Shown: positions 45,529-57,723 of the stretch, piece after piece
Position numbering within the stretch: the stretch's first letter is position 1
Layout: every line of letters starts with the position of its first letter
DNA from: Trinickia caryophylli
GTDB lineage: Bacteria > Pseudomonadota > Gammaproteobacteria > Burkholderiales > Burkholderiaceae
NCBI RefSeq assembly: GCF_034424545.1
Contig: NZ_CP139970.1
Coordinates: 2,294,001 to 2,358,000, forward strand
DNA length: 64,000 bases
Direction: 5' to 3'
Program-made: the position numbers and the translations under genes
The notes under the pieces: generated by a model
What the model saw: the letters and a program-made list of their open reading frames with translations, nothing else
Told to the model about the DNA's origin: nothing
Database searches by the model: none

Positions 45529-46746
45529 CTATATTGTCGAGGTATCACCGTCGTATCCGAACGTATTCGATGGAACGGGCTCGGGCAGTCCCATGGCCTT
45601 CCGAAACCGCGCGAGAGTGGCCGCGACCGCAGCTTTGCTGCTACCGACCGTCGGTGTTTTGTGCAACTCGCGCCATTGTTCGGTCATCTGATCGGGCGGC
45701 ACGTCGAAGCGCTTCAGCCAGGCTTCGGTCGCGATGGTCGTGTTGAGCAGCGGTGCGGTGCTGTCGAGCGTACCGCTCTGCAAGATGTCCATCTTCTCGG
45801 CGATGATGGGACGTAGCGCCGCGTCGAGCAGCACGTACGCCGGCGGGGGCAGCAGAGGCTTCTCCGGCCCGGCGGACACACTGGCTTGCGGTGCAACGCC
45901 TGCTTGGACGATCAAGCCACCGTCGCTCAACGGCTGACGCACGTACCAGTCCGGCGGCAGTGTGAGCGAGTCGGCTCCCCCGGCGGCGCGCACGAGGTCC
46001 GCGTCCAGCGCGACGATCCAGTCTACCGTTTTGATCGCCCCTTCCAGCATCACGGTGCTGTAACCCATGGGGTCGCCGACGTCGATGCCCGGCCCGTAGC
46101 GACGGGCGTAAAAGTATTCGCTCGCCTCATTAGCGTTAAGTTCCATTGGCGGAAGATTCACGCCGTAGCCGGCGTGCCCATGAACGATGGGCAGTGCTTC
46201 GCACATCGCTACGAACAATGCCTGGAACTTGCCCGGGCGCTGTTCCAGGAACGCTCGAGGAACGGTGAAAACGAGGGTATCGAGTCCGCGGTTATGCGTC
46301 GCCTTCCATTCTCCGAGCGCAAACACGGAAAACTCGTAAAACCCGGTTGCAAGTTTGTGGTCGGCGCTGGTCATCGTCGCGACAAGCGATGTATCTCCAG
46401 GTGTTGATGTCGCTAGACGCTCGAACGCCGGGGCCTTCTCGTATGCCATCGGCTGCTTGCCTTCCGTGTAAAACCACCGGAGGGGACCTTCTTTCGAGGG
46501 CTTTTGACCCGCCGCGACTTCAAGGGCATGGTGATACTCGTCCACCATCGCGGCGTACTGTTGAAAGCATTGCACCAACGCTTTTCGGACCGTCGGCGTG
46601 TACCCGTTCCGGAAATACAGGACCCCGCGCACGACGAGCGCGGCGCCCGTGATGCCCTTTCTGTACGCAGGCTCAAACAGCCCGAAAGGGAGTGTGTCCG
46701 CGCGGCGAGGATCTTTCGCCCATGCTGCGATTTCTTCATCCGTCAT
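45529..46746 (-). CDS. DUF3396 protein, probable immunity to the adjacent nuclease effector
   Basis: 405 residues from the ATG at 46746 (MTDEEIAAWAKDPRRADTLP). DUF3396 signatures include GYGVNLPPMELNANEASEYF and RYGPGIDVGDPMGYSTVML. DUF3396 members are found next to type VI effectors. It follows the nuclease gene by 10 bp. No signal peptide, matching a cytosolic nuclease target. The longer frame overlaps the nuclease gene and is not supported. Confidence 0.78.
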   Translation of the reverse strand: MTDEEIAAWAKDPRRADTLPFGLFEPAYRKGITGAALVVRGVLYFRNGYTPTVRKALVQCFQQYAAMVDEYHHALEVAAGQKPSKEGPLRWFYTEGKQPMAYEKAPAFERLATSTPGDTSLVATMTSADHKLATGFYEFSVFALGEWKATHNRGLDTLVFTVPRAFLEQRPGKFQALFVAMCEALPIVHGHAGYGVNLPPMELNANEASEYFYARRYGPGIDVGDPMGYSTVMLEGAIKTVDWIVALDADLVRAAGGADSLTLPPDWYVRQPLSDGGLIVQAGVAPQASVSAGPEKPLLPPPAYVLLDAALRPIIAEKMDILQSGTLDSTAPLLNTTIATEAWLKRFDVPPDQMTEQWRELHKTPTVGSSKAAVAATLARFRKAMGLPEPVPSNTFGYDGDTSTI

Positions 46747-46756
46747 GACAACGTGC

Positions 46757-47506
46757 TCACGGGAAAACGGGAAGGGGAGGCATCGGCGGAAGCGGCGGCG
46801 GTCCGCTGCCCATCGACGTACTGCTGCCACCGCCAAAGAGATCTTCGAGATCGGATTGTTTGGAGGCTTTCGGCTGAGAGGATTTCGAGGTCTCCGTGTC
46901 CTCTTTTTCCTCCCCGCACTTGCATTCCGCCGGACCGATCCGCTCAAACTTGTTCGGCCCGCCTGCGATCCGAATGTAGTCCGTCCGTTGCTCACGACTA
47001 AAATCGTCGGGTGGAAACTTCATTTCCACGCACATTTTAATGTTCGACTGCACCGGTGGCTGATCGGGGTCGTTGACGACGATAACGTCTGGCCGACGAA
47101 TCAAGCCTTGCCCCGCCAATTTCGTGTACTCGGCGTAGCCGCCGGGCCAATACTTGTTGAGCCAGTTGGGAAGGAATGGATGCGGCTGGAGCGGGTCTTG
47201 GGAACTCATGATCGGCGTTGGCACGCCGGGACGCATGTCGTAGGCGACTTCTGGACGGTATACCGTTCGCTGGCCGGTGGTGACCTGCGAAACCATGTCT
47301 TGGTAGTTCAGCCGTTGCATGACGCATCGTTGGCGCTGGATCTTGCCGTCGACCGAGGCCACGCCGATCCTTTTGCAGTTGCAAACGGCATCGCACAAGA
47401 CTGCTCGGTCTTTTGGCGACAACCCGCTTTGCAGACCGACTTGCGTGGTCCGACCGTCACCGGAGGCGGTGCCGCCCGTCGAGTAGCCGGCGCCGTAACC
47501 GCTCAT
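46757..47506 (-). CDS. Probable type VI effector with PD-(D/E)xK (VRR-NUC-like) nuclease domain
   Basis: 249 residues. Residues 110-180 contain LIRRPDVIVVNDPDQPPVQS then IKMCVEMKFPPDDFS: an Asp followed by a hydrophobic strand and Glu-x-Lys (VEMKF), the PD-(D/E)xK core. The C-terminus is Ser/Pro-rich with a poly-proline tail. The start overlaps the PAAR gene stop by 4 bp; DUF3396 follows. Likely delivered by the PAAR tip and cutting DNA in the target cytoplasm. Confidence 0.75.
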   Translation of the reverse strand: MSGYGAGYSTGGTASGDGRTTQVGLQSGLSPKDRAVLCDAVCNCKRIGVASVDGKIQRQRCVMQRLNYQDMVSQVTTGQRTVYRPEVAYDMRPGVPTPIMSSQDPLQPHPFLPNWLNKYWPGGYAEYTKLAGQGLIRRPDVIVVNDPDQPPVQSNIKMCVEMKFPPDDFSREQRTDYIRIAGGPNKFERIGPAECKCGEEKEDTETSKSSQPKASKQSDLEDLFGGGSSTSMGSGPPPLPPMPPLPVFP

Positions 47507-48030
47507 TCTGCGCTCTCGCTTCCCGGGTGGCTGAACACCAGCGAGGAACCCTCGTCCCCCTCGAGCCATTCGGTGAACCCGTTAGCGTCCGTCTTCCCCT
47601 GCACCGTTCGTCCGTCCGACGATTTGATGGTGTAGGGGTGACCGGCGACCGGCCGGCGGGTGACGTCGTCGAGCACCTGGAATCTGCCCCGATGGGGCGT
47701 TTGCGAGTTGGTATCCGACACAACGCTCTTGCCACCTCCGACAGCGCCACCGGGACCGGACGTCGGCTCGGCGGTCGTGTTGTTCTGCGATGCGATGAGC
47801 GTGGCGCCGCACGCGGTTGTGTCCCCTTCGGACGCGACGGGACGACCGTCGAACGTCACGCCGAGATTTTTGACGCCGACGATCGGGTAAATCCCGCCGC
47901 ACTTGGGGCATGACACCTTGTCGCCCAGGAGAGCGAGGGGGACGCCGTCCGACTTGTTCTCTGGCGAACAGGCCAGCACGCGACCGCCGTGCGAAGTCGT
48001 ATCGCCTTCGCGGATGAATGCAAAACCCAT
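47503..48030 (-). CDS. PAAR-domain tip protein
   Basis: 175 residues. The PAAR part (1-95) has the DTTSHGGRVLACSPENK, GDKVSCPKCGG and GDTTACGATLIAS loops with metal-binding His and Cys residues. A short C-terminal domain (RRPVAGHPYTIKSSDGRTVQ) may connect to the effector. First gene of the PAAR/nuclease/DUF3396 unit; its ATG is 357 bp from the tRNA 3' end. Caps the VgrG spike in the family. Confidence 0.88.
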   Translation of the reverse strand: MGFAFIREGDTTSHGGRVLACSPENKSDGVPLALLGDKVSCPKCGGIYPIVGVKNLGVTFDGRPVASEGDTTACGATLIASQNNTTAEPTSGPGGAVGGGKSVVSDTNSQTPHRGRFQVLDDVTRRPVAGHPYTIKSSDGRTVQGKTDANGFTEWLEGDEGSSLVFSHPGSESAE

Positions 48031-48343
48031 AATCTGTGCCCTCTCTTTTTTTGTCGGAGGAATTTAGCACAGCGGGGTTTTCCGGGGACTACCTTGTCGA
48101 CGTTGACAGAGCTTTCGCGCGTCACATCCGCACGCAGCGCTTTGCCTTAGCGGATTCGCCGTGGATCTGTGCTTCCGCTGGTTTGCGCGGCGCATACGAC
48201 GCTAACGCCGGAGGCCTGCGTATTCGGCGCTGACCTACTCGAGGCATGCGTATCGCAGCGAAGAGGAGGCTGGTCGATATGTATCGGCATGGATTGATGT
48301 AGACCCAAAATGCCTACACCGTGCCTACACGAAACCCAGAAAG
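48031..48343. other. Intergenic region between the type VI cassette and the tRNA terminator
   Basis: About 313 bp with no supported gene. It must hold the promoter of the PAAR unit. TGCCTACACC and GTGCCTACAC form a near repeat at 48311-48330; the island junction probably lies here or at 48388. Confidence 0.55.
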
Positions 48344-48371
48344 CAAAAAGCCCAGCCGTGTAGACTGGGCT
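48344..48371 (-). terminator. Terminator downstream of tRNA-Lys
   Basis: On the minus strand AGCCCAG / CTGGGCT (7-bp stem, 9-base loop) followed by TTTTTGC. It lies 17 bp after the tRNA 3' end. Confidence 0.85.
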
Positions 48372-48387
48372 AAGTGCTTGAATTTCT

Positions 48388-48463
48388 TGGTGGGGCGTGA
48401 GTGACTCGAACACTCGACCTACGGATTAAGAGTCCGCTGCTCTACCAACTGAGCTAACGCCCC
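48388..48463 (-). tRNA. tRNA-Lys(CTT)
   Basis: 76 nt on the minus strand. The acceptor stem GGGGCGT pairs with ACGCCCC; anticodon loop CTCTTAA gives anticodon CTT (Lys); T-loop TTCGAGT; CCA encoded. It lies between the patatin gene (divergent) and the island. Confidence 0.95.
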
Positions 48464-48748
48464 AACAGACTGCAGATTATGCAGGACTTTTTCGGGCTTG
48501 CCAAGCCCCCATCGTGATTTTTTCGAATTCCCGTTCGCCACGGCCCCGACATCGTCCGTGCGGGGCCCCAACCCAGCGGGTGCCCAAGTTTTTGGACGCC
48601 GGACTCTTTGATCGAACCACGCGTCCCCCGGTATGATTCGCGCCTGAATGCGCACGAGCATGGAGCGAAGCCCATACCGGGTACGCCGAGCCGCTTGCAT
48701 TGCGCCAAACGAAACCCCCTTCGAAACGACAGAAAAGGACCGGCAACC

Positions 48749-49621
48749 GTGTTCGACCAAGTGGTGTTCGCTGGCGGCGGCAACCGCTGCTGGTGGCAGG
48801 CCGGCTTCTGGGACGTCGTCCAGCCCGAAGCGGGCCTCGCGCCGCGCGTAATCGCCGGAATCTCCGCCGGCGCGGCCACGGCCTGCATGCTCTACACGCG
48901 CGACTCCCGCTGGGTCATGCGTTACTACGAAGAAGCGCTGCGGGAAAACCGCAGGAACGCCTACTGGGGCAACCTGTGGCGCCGCGGCGCGACCGTCTTC
49001 CCGCATTACCGCATCTACCGTCAGGCGCTGCTCGACATCTACGGCGAATCGTTCGCGAAACTTGCCGGCGCCCCAGAGATCCGCGTCGGCGTCTCGCACA
49101 TCCCGCGCTGGCTCGGCGCGCGCACGTCGGTCGCGGCGGGCCTCATCGCCTACAACATCGAAAAACACGTACGGAAGACGCTGCACCCTACGCTCGGCCA
49201 AAAGCTCGGCTTTCGGCCTGAATACGTACGCGTGCAAGACTGCGCCGACGTCGAGCAACTGGCCGACCTCATTCTTCAGTCGTCATGCACGCCGCCCTTC
49301 ACACCGGTCCTGCGCCGCGACGGCCGGCCGGTACTCGACGGCGGCATGGTCGACAACGTACCGGTAGGCGCCCTGGACGACGCCCCCGGCCGCGTGCTCG
49401 TCATGGTCACCCGGCTCTATCCGCGCGAGCAGACGTTCGTGATCGCACGCGGCGCGCAGCAGCGCATCTACGTGCAGCCGTCGCGCAAAGTTCCGATCTC
49501 GAGTTGGGACTACACGCAGCCGGCGCTGATGCAGCCGGCCTACGAGCTTGGCCGCGCGGACGGCGAAGCATTCCTGCGTCGCTTGCCCGCGCTCGTCGAG
49601 ATGACGCCGGCGCACGCATAA
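48749..49621 (+). CDS. Patatin-like phospholipase
   Basis: 290 residues from a GTG preceded by AAGGA. Patatin motifs: oxyanion loop GGGNRC (9-14), nucleophile S39 in GISAG, and D197 in DGG, the Ser-Asp dyad. No signal peptide. Probably a cytosolic or membrane-surface lipid acyl hydrolase. The ATG-containing longer frame is less likely. Its stop lies in a 10-bp repeat. Confidence 0.87.
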   Translation: MFDQVVFAGGGNRCWWQAGFWDVVQPEAGLAPRVIAGISAGAATACMLYTRDSRWVMRYYEEALRENRRNAYWGNLWRRGATVFPHYRIYRQALLDIYGESFAKLAGAPEIRVGVSHIPRWLGARTSVAAGLIAYNIEKHVRKTLHPTLGQKLGFRPEYVRVQDCADVEQLADLILQSSCTPPFTPVLRRDGRPVLDGGMVDNVPVGALDDAPGRVLVMVTRLYPREQTFVIARGAQQRIYVQPSRKVPISSWDYTQPALMQPAYELGRADGEAFLRRLPALVEMTPAHA

Positions 49622-49641
49622 GCACGCCTAAGCACGCATAA
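49612..49641. repeat. 10-bp tandem repeat, three copies, spanning the patatin stop codon
   Basis: GCACGCATAA, GCACGCCTAA, GCACGCATAA. The TAA of the first copy is the stop codon of the patatin gene. Confidence 0.85.
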
Positions 49642-49740
49642 GCGCCGATACAGCCGGATAGCACGGATAAGCCCGCGCGCTGCGCATCGGCAAACGGGCG
49701 CCGCCATATGCAGCGCGAGGCCCGTCCGGCAACCGGCTGC

Positions 49741-50757
49741 CTACGCACGCCGCCGCACGACGGACAACGCCTCCGGATTGGCGACGTTCGACGTATCCCC
49801 TTCGTTGAAGGCGAGGATGTTCTTGAACGCGGCGCTGAAATAAAGCTCGTAGCTTTCGTGCTCGACGTAGCCGATATGCGGCGTGCAGATCACGTTTTCC
49901 ATCCGCAACAGCCCGTAGCCTTGCAGAATCGGCTCGTTCTCGTAGACGTCCACGGCCGCCATGCCGGGCCGGTAGTGCGCCAGCGCGTTCATGAGCGCGT
50001 TCTCCTCGAGCAGCTCGGCCCGGCTCGTATTGACGAAAAGCGCCGTGGGCTTCATCCGCATGAGGTCGTCCTGCTTCACGATCCCCCGCGTGCCGTCGCT
50101 GAGCCGCAGATGCAGCGTCAGCACATCGCTCTGCTCGAAGAGCGCTTCGCGGCTTTCCGCGGTTTCGTAGCCGTCCGCTTTCGCCGCTTCGATCGAATGC
50201 TCGCGCCCCCAGATCAGCACGCGCATGCCGAAGGCTTTGCCATAGCCGGCCACGAGCCGTCCGATCTTCCCATAGCCCCACACGCCCAGCGTCTGCCCGT
50301 GCAGCACCTGCCCGAGCCCGAAGTTCGGCGGCAGCGCCGAGGTCTTCAGCCCCGATTGTTGCCAGGCACCTTGCTTCAGATTCGCGACGTACTGGGGGAT
50401 GCGCCGCTGCGCCGACATGATCAGCGCCCACGTCAATTCGGCCGGCGCGGTGGGCGAGCCGGTCCCCTCGAGCACCGCGATGCCGCGTTCGGTACAAGCC
50501 GGCAAGTCGATATGGCTCGAAATTTTTCCGGTCTGGCTGATCATGCGCAGGTGCGGACACTTGTCCAGCAACTGCGACGTCACGCGTGTGCGCTCGCGAA
50601 TCAGCACGAGCGCATCGACTTCGGCCAGGCGGCTCGCCAACTGGCCGAGGCCCCGCACGGTGTTGTTGAACACCTTGACTTCATGGCTGGCAAGCATTTG
50701 AAAACAATCGAGTTTGCGGACAGCGTCCTGATAGTCGTCGAGGATTGCGATTTTCAT
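49741..50757 (-). CDS. D-2-hydroxyacid dehydrogenase (SerA-like)
   Basis: 338 residues. NAD-binding GVWGYGKIGRLVAGYG, catalytic Arg in NTSRAELL, and His in CTPHIGYVEHE, as in D-isomer-specific 2-hydroxyacid dehydrogenases. No ACT domain, unlike many SerA. Substrate unknown; NAD-dependent oxidation or reduction of a 2-hydroxyacid in the cytosol. The ATG 50757 is the family start; longer frames are not supported. Confidence 0.87.
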   Translation of the reverse strand: MKIAILDDYQDAVRKLDCFQMLASHEVKVFNNTVRGLGQLASRLAEVDALVLIRERTRVTSQLLDKCPHLRMISQTGKISSHIDLPACTERGIAVLEGTGSPTAPAELTWALIMSAQRRIPQYVANLKQGAWQQSGLKTSALPPNFGLGQVLHGQTLGVWGYGKIGRLVAGYGKAFGMRVLIWGREHSIEAAKADGYETAESREALFEQSDVLTLHLRLSDGTRGIVKQDDLMRMKPTALFVNTSRAELLEENALMNALAHYRPGMAAVDVYENEPILQGYGLLRMENVICTPHIGYVEHESYELYFSAAFKNILAFNEGDTSNVANPEALSVVRRRA

Positions 50758-51066
50758 ATAGGGATGGTTTTGCAGTGCACGTTGAACGCAATAGACGCGG
50801 TGATATGCTGTCGGTTCCAACCTGTCGAAGACATCCGAGCTGGCACGATGAATGCAGCAGCTCACGCACGATGCTCATTGCCGCTTTCGTTTGGCAGGAT
50901 CGCTTCTTTTTAACAGCTTGTTGCGATCGCGCGCAAGCTGCGAGGCTCCTGACGCCACGCTTTTCATGCGCACCCGCAGCGTACGGGTACGCGTGTGCCT
51001 CTCGTTCGCAGCGTCAGCGGGCGCCCACCGTTTCCCCTTCAACGAACATAAAACGGAGACTGCTCG
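50758..51066. other. Divergent promoter region
   Basis: 309 bp between the dehydrogenase and pckG; no gene and no clear operator identified. A run GGAGACTGCTCG precedes pckG as ribosome site (GGAG). Confidence 0.6.
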
Positions 51067-52929
51067 ATGAACCATCCAGTCGCTTTTGGAGGCGAGCCCG
51101 CTGTTGACGCGCCCGCATTCGTCAGACATCGCGGGCTGCTCGAATGGGTGCAGCGCGTCGCCGCGCTGACGAAACCCGATCGCATCGTCTGGTGCGACGG
51201 CTCGCAGGAAGAATACGATCGCCTCTGCGCGCAGATGGTCGAGGCCGGGACGCTCAAGCGGCTCAACCCGGAAAAACGTCCCAACTCCTATCTCGCGTGG
51301 TCGGATCCGTCCGACGTTGCGCGCGTGGAAGACCGCACCTTCATCTGCTCGAGCCGTCGTGAGGACGCCGGGCCGACCAACAACTGGGTCGATCCGCGGG
51401 AAATGCGCGCCACGCTCGATGGGCTTTTCGACGGCTCGATGCGCGGCCGCACGATGTACGTAGTGCCGTTCTCCATGGGCCCGATCGGTTCGCCGATCGC
51501 CCATATCGGTATCGAACTCACCGACAGCCCCTATGTCGTCGTCAACATGAAGATCATGACGCGCATGGGCCGCCAGGTGTACGAGGTGCTCGGCGCCGAT
51601 GGCCCGTTCGTGCCGTGCGTGCACTCGGTGGGCGCGCCGCTCGCGGCGGGCGCGCGCGATGTGTCGTGGCCTTGCAACGACACGAAGTACATCGTTCACT
51701 TTCCCGAATCGCGCGAGATCTGGAGTTTCGGCTCGGGCTACGGCGGCAACGCGCTGCTCGGCAAGAAGTGCTTCGCGCTGCGCATCGCTTCGGCGATGGG
51801 GCGTGCCGAAGGCTGGCTCGCCGAGCACATGTTGATTCTGACCGTGACGTCGCGCGAGAACCGCAAATACCGCGTCGCGGCGGCGTTCCCCTCGGCGTGC
51901 GGCAAGACCAATTTCGCGATGCTGATTCCTCCGCCCAGCATGAGCGGCTGGTCGATTTCGACGATCGGCGACGATATCGCGTGGATCAAGCCCGGCAAGG
52001 ACGGGCGCCTGTACGCCATCAATCCCGAAGCCGGCTATTTCGGCGTCGCGCCGGGCACGAGCGAGAAGACGAACTACAACGCCATGGCAACGCTCAAGGC
52101 CAACGTCATCTTCACGAACGTCGCGCTGACCGATGACGGCGATGTCTGGTGGGAGGGCATGACCGACACGCCGCCCGCCCACCTGACCGACTGGCAAGGG
52201 CAGGACTGGACGCCTGAAATCGCGAAGGAGACGGGGCGCAAGGCCGCGCACCCGAACGCGCGCTTCACGGCGCCCGCGTCGCAGTGTCCGTCGATCGATC
52301 CAGACTGGGAGAACCCCGACGGCGTGCCGCTCGATGCCTTCATCTTCGGCGGGCGCCGCTCGGGCACGGTGCCGCTCGTCACGGAGGCGCGCAACTGGGT
52401 CGAGGGCGTCTACATGGCGGCGACGATGGGTTCGGAGACCACGGCCGCCGCGGCCGGCAGGCAGGGGGTGGTGCGGCGCGACCCGTTCGCAATGCTGCCG
52501 TTTTGCGGCTACAACATGGCCGATTACTTCGATCATTGGCTCAAGGTCGGCGAGCGCATCGATGCGCTCGGCGGAAATCTGCCGAAAATCTTTTGCGTCA
52601 ACTGGTTCCGCAAGGGGGCCGACGGCAAGTTCGTCTGGCCCGGCTTCGGCGAGAACATGCGCGTGCTGCACTGGATGGTCGGTCGGATCGAGGGCCGCGC
52701 GGCCGGCGTCGATCACGCTTTCGGGATTTCGCCGCGCTATGAAGATCTGGAATGGACGGGGCTCGATTTCACCCGCGAGCAGTTCGATCAGGTGATCTCG
52801 GTCGACGATGCGGCATGGCGCGAAGAGCTTGCGCTGCATGCCGAACTCTTCGACAAGCTGCGCCACCGGCTGCCCGAAGCGCTCACGCATGCCAAGGCCG
52901 GCATCGAGGAGCGTCTGGCCACCACCTGA
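51067..52929 (+). CDS. pckG: Phosphoenolpyruvate carboxykinase (GTP)
   Basis: Converts oxaloacetate and GTP to phosphoenolpyruvate, the entry to gluconeogenesis. 620 residues, the normal length. Signatures: [16 protein letters not shown] with the GTP-binding P-loop, [15 protein letters not shown], and [20 protein letters not shown]. Followed by a strong terminator, so it is a single-gene unit. Confidence 0.96.
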   Translation: MNHPVAFGGEPAVDAPAFVRHRGLLEWVQRVAALTKPDRIVWCDGSQEEYDRLCAQMVEAGTLKRLNPEKRPNSYLAWSDPSDVARVEDRTFICSSRREDAGPTNNWVDPREMRATLDGLFDGSMRGRTMYVVPFSMGPIGSPIAHIGIELTDSPYVVVNMKIMTRMGRQVYEVLGADGPFVPCVHSVGAPLAAGARDVSWPCNDTKYIVHFPESREIWSFGSGYGGNALLGKKCFALRIASAMGRAEGWLAEHMLILTVTSRENRKYRVAAAFPSACGKTNFAMLIPPPSMSGWSISTIGDDIAWIKPGKDGRLYAINPEAGYFGVAPGTSEKTNYNAMATLKANVIFTNVALTDDGDVWWEGMTDTPPAHLTDWQGQDWTPEIAKETGRKAAHPNARFTAPASQCPSIDPDWENPDGVPLDAFIFGGRRSGTVPLVTEARNWVEGVYMAATMGSETTAAAAGRQGVVRRDPFAMLPFCGYNMADYFDHWLKVGERIDALGGNLPKIFCVNWFRKGADGKFVWPGFGENMRVLHWMVGRIEGRAAGVDHAFGISPRYEDLEWTGLDFTREQFDQVISVDDAAWREELALHAELFDKLRHRLPEALTHAKAGIEERLATT

Positions 52930-52982
52930 AGCCGCGTGCAGCGGCTTTCGCGGTCGTTGCACCGAACTTGCGCCATCCCTTC

Positions 52983-53008
52983 AGACCGCCATCAGGCGGT
53001 CTTTTTTT
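52983..53008 (+). terminator. Terminator of pckG
   Basis: Perfect 8-bp stem AGACCGCC / GGCGGTCT, 4-base loop ATCA, followed by six or more T. Confidence 0.95.
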
Positions 53009-53182
53009 GTCGGCTGCAAGCGGCAGATCCGGGGCGCAGCCTGCTTTTGCGGCCTGTCACCGCTTATTTGACGGAATTTCCTCTTCATGGAGGCAACTCT
53101 GCGGTGATTTGCTAGTCGTAGGACAATTGCGAATTGGCTCGGGAATTTTTTTCGGGCAGTCAAAAAGCGGCAGGAGTCCTCA

Positions 53183-54271
53183 ATGGATCATTTGCAGTCG
53201 ATGCGCGTTTTCGTGAAAGTGGCCGATCTCGGCAGTTTTGCGCGAGCGGCGAGCGCGATGGACATCTCCAACGCGGTTGCTACCCGCCATGTGGCCGATC
53301 TCGAGGCACGGCTCGGCACGCGCTTGCTGAACCGCACTACCCGCAGCCTCTCGTTGACCGAATCGGGGCAGGTCTATCTCGAACGCGCGCGGCAGATTCT
53401 CGATGAGCTCGAAGACGTGGAGCAGATGGTCGTCGCGCGCAATCACGAGCCTGTCGGCACGCTACGAATTGTCGCACCCGTCGTTTTCGGTCTGCACAAT
53501 CTCGCGCCGGTTCTGCAGACCTATGTCGATCGCTATCCGAAGGTCGTGCCCGATCTGACACTCGTCGACCGCGGTGTCGATCTCGTCGAGGAAGGTTTCG
53601 ATGTCGGCATCGTCATTGCGCAAAAGATGCGCAGCGCCAGCATCGTTACTCGCCGGCTTACCGCGGGCTGCCTGATCGTCTGCGCCACGCCGGCGTATTT
53701 GGAGAAGCACGGTACGCCCACGCGGCCCGAGCAGCTCGTCGATCACAAGTGTCTGAGCCTGCCGTCCGAATACTGGGGCGACGAGCGCGTTTTCACCGGC
53801 CCCGAGGGTGAAATCCGCGTGCGTCCGTCGAATGTCATCGTGGCCAACAATACGGAGATGCTGCGCCAGTTCGCACTGCTCGGCATGGGCATCGCCATTT
53901 TGCCGAGCTACCTGATCGGCAGCGATGCCACGCGCGGCAACCTCGTGCGGGTGTTGTCGGACTACCGGTTGCCGCAGGTGGAGGTGAGCATCGGCTATCC
54001 GAGCCGGCGCCATCTGCCGGCGAAGGTGCGCACGTTCATCGATCACCTCGTCGAGCATTTCAGCCAGACGCCCAACGGCACTATCGGCGAGCTGTGGCTC
54101 AACGACGGCAAGCCCGTTCCTGTCGAACCCCAGGCGCCGCGCGCGAGCGCGTCCGAAGAGCCGGCGGAGCGCGAGGTGGCCGCAAAGCCCCACGCCGCGC
54201 ACCCGAGCGGTTCGCTGGCGAAAGTGCCGCGTGCGGCGCGCCCGCGTGTGACCACGCCTTCGCCGCTGTGA
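53183..54271 (+). CDS. LysR-family regulator with Ala/Pro-rich C-terminal extension
   Basis: 362 residues: winged helix MDHLQSMRVFVKVADLGSFA, substrate domain to about 300, then about 60 residues rich in Ala, Pro and Glu that LysR proteins usually lack. No divergent partner; target not indicated by context. Confidence 0.88.
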   Translation: MDHLQSMRVFVKVADLGSFARAASAMDISNAVATRHVADLEARLGTRLLNRTTRSLSLTESGQVYLERARQILDELEDVEQMVVARNHEPVGTLRIVAPVVFGLHNLAPVLQTYVDRYPKVVPDLTLVDRGVDLVEEGFDVGIVIAQKMRSASIVTRRLTAGCLIVCATPAYLEKHGTPTRPEQLVDHKCLSLPSEYWGDERVFTGPEGEIRVRPSNVIVANNTEMLRQFALLGMGIAILPSYLIGSDATRGNLVRVLSDYRLPQVEVSIGYPSRRHLPAKVRTFIDHLVEHFSQTPNGTIGELWLNDGKPVPVEPQAPRASASEEPAEREVAAKPHAAHPSGSLAKVPRAARPRVTTPSPL

Positions 54272-54378
54272 ACCGGCCCCGCCGAGTCAGCCGTTGGCAC
54301 CCGGCGGCGCTGGGCGCGTAACCGCACTCATCACCAGGCGCGAAGACGCGAAGGCGCGGCGGCGCGCGCGAATGCAAA

Positions 54379-54416
54379 ATGGGCCGGCGTCCGCAAAGGA
54401 CGCCGGCCCATTTTTT
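54379..54416. terminator. Bidirectional terminator between LysR and topB
   Basis: Perfect 14-bp stem ATGGGCCGGCGTCC / GGACGCCGGCCCAT with loop GCAAA, T-tract on the right and A-tract on the left, between convergent genes. Confidence 0.95.
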
Positions 54417-54477
54417 CTTCCGACGGACCGGGCGCCGAGGTGTGCCGCGGCGGCGCCCGTTCTTCACGCATCGGCCC

Positions 54478-57105
<2,628 letters not shown>

Positions 57106-57296
57106 GACTGTATGGTGTAGTAGGCCGGGGTCGTAACCCGTATCGTGTTTCCTTTAACGACCGCTTTATAGCACACGGCGGGAGTGTGGCGGCGCTCCAT
57201 CGGAAATGAGCGGGGTCCCCACGGCACGCGCGAGCACATGCATCGAACGTGCCGCGCGGGCTGCGGCGGGCGGAATACAAGCCCCCGGGGCGGGCG

Positions 57297-57674
57297 TCAA
57301 GCAAGCGCCAGCGCCGGGCGCAGCTTGGGCGCGCCCACCGCGCCGGGCAGCGCGTTCAGATCGGACAGCAGCCGCTCGGCAATGGCGATATGCGGTAGCA
57401 CGGTGCCGAAAAAGCGCGTGGTGACGCCATCTTCGATCAGCAGAGTCGGAAAGTTCTCCACGTCGAGATCGTCGAAACGGTCCGCATGGGTTTCGATATC
57501 GATCCAGACGAAGCAGACGTCCGGGTGGGCATCGGCCAGCCGGTCGAATTGGGGGCGGTACTCGCGGCAGGTCCCGCACCATTGCGCGCACAGGCAAGCG
57601 ACGAGGAGCGTTTGGCTGTCGTTGACGCGCTCGGCGATCCGGTCGGAATCGGTATCGAGATTCAGCGCGGGCAT
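57297..57674 (-). CDS. Thioredoxin-family protein (CGTC active site)
   Basis: 125 residues. Active site WCGTC (AQWCGTCREY) rather than the CGPC of thioredoxin, and FPTLLIEDGV with the cis-Pro. No signal peptide. Located between topB and dprA. Disulfide-handling in the cytosol; partner unknown. Confidence 0.85.
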   Translation of the reverse strand: MPALNLDTDSDRIAERVNDSQTLLVACLCAQWCGTCREYRPQFDRLADAHPDVCFVWIDIETHADRFDDLDVENFPTLLIEDGVTTRFFGTVLPHIAIAERLLSDLNALPGAVGAPKLRPALALA

Positions 57675-57723
57675 CGTGTTTCCTTGCGTGTGTCGGTTTC
57701 GTTTTCAGGAGAATGTAGCACGG

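Larger units (their letters stand above)
40375..48388. mobile_element. Decayed genomic island at the 3' end of tRNA-Lys
   Basis: Left limit is approximate, set at the IS256 remnant. It holds a frameshifted tyrosine integrase, HigBA, a NYN protein, truncated genes and a type VI PAAR cassette, and abuts the tRNA-Lys 3' end at 48388. I found no second copy of the tRNA 3' end, so the att sites are not defined. Island status is inferred from content and position. Confidence 0.6.

Noticed and set aside
40375..48388. Complete att sites for the island
   Set aside because: No second copy of the tRNA-Lys 3' sequence was found by eye near the left end, so no att pair is claimed.
50875..52962. 695-codon open frame on the - strand
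   Set aside because: Antisense to pckG, which has all family motifs.
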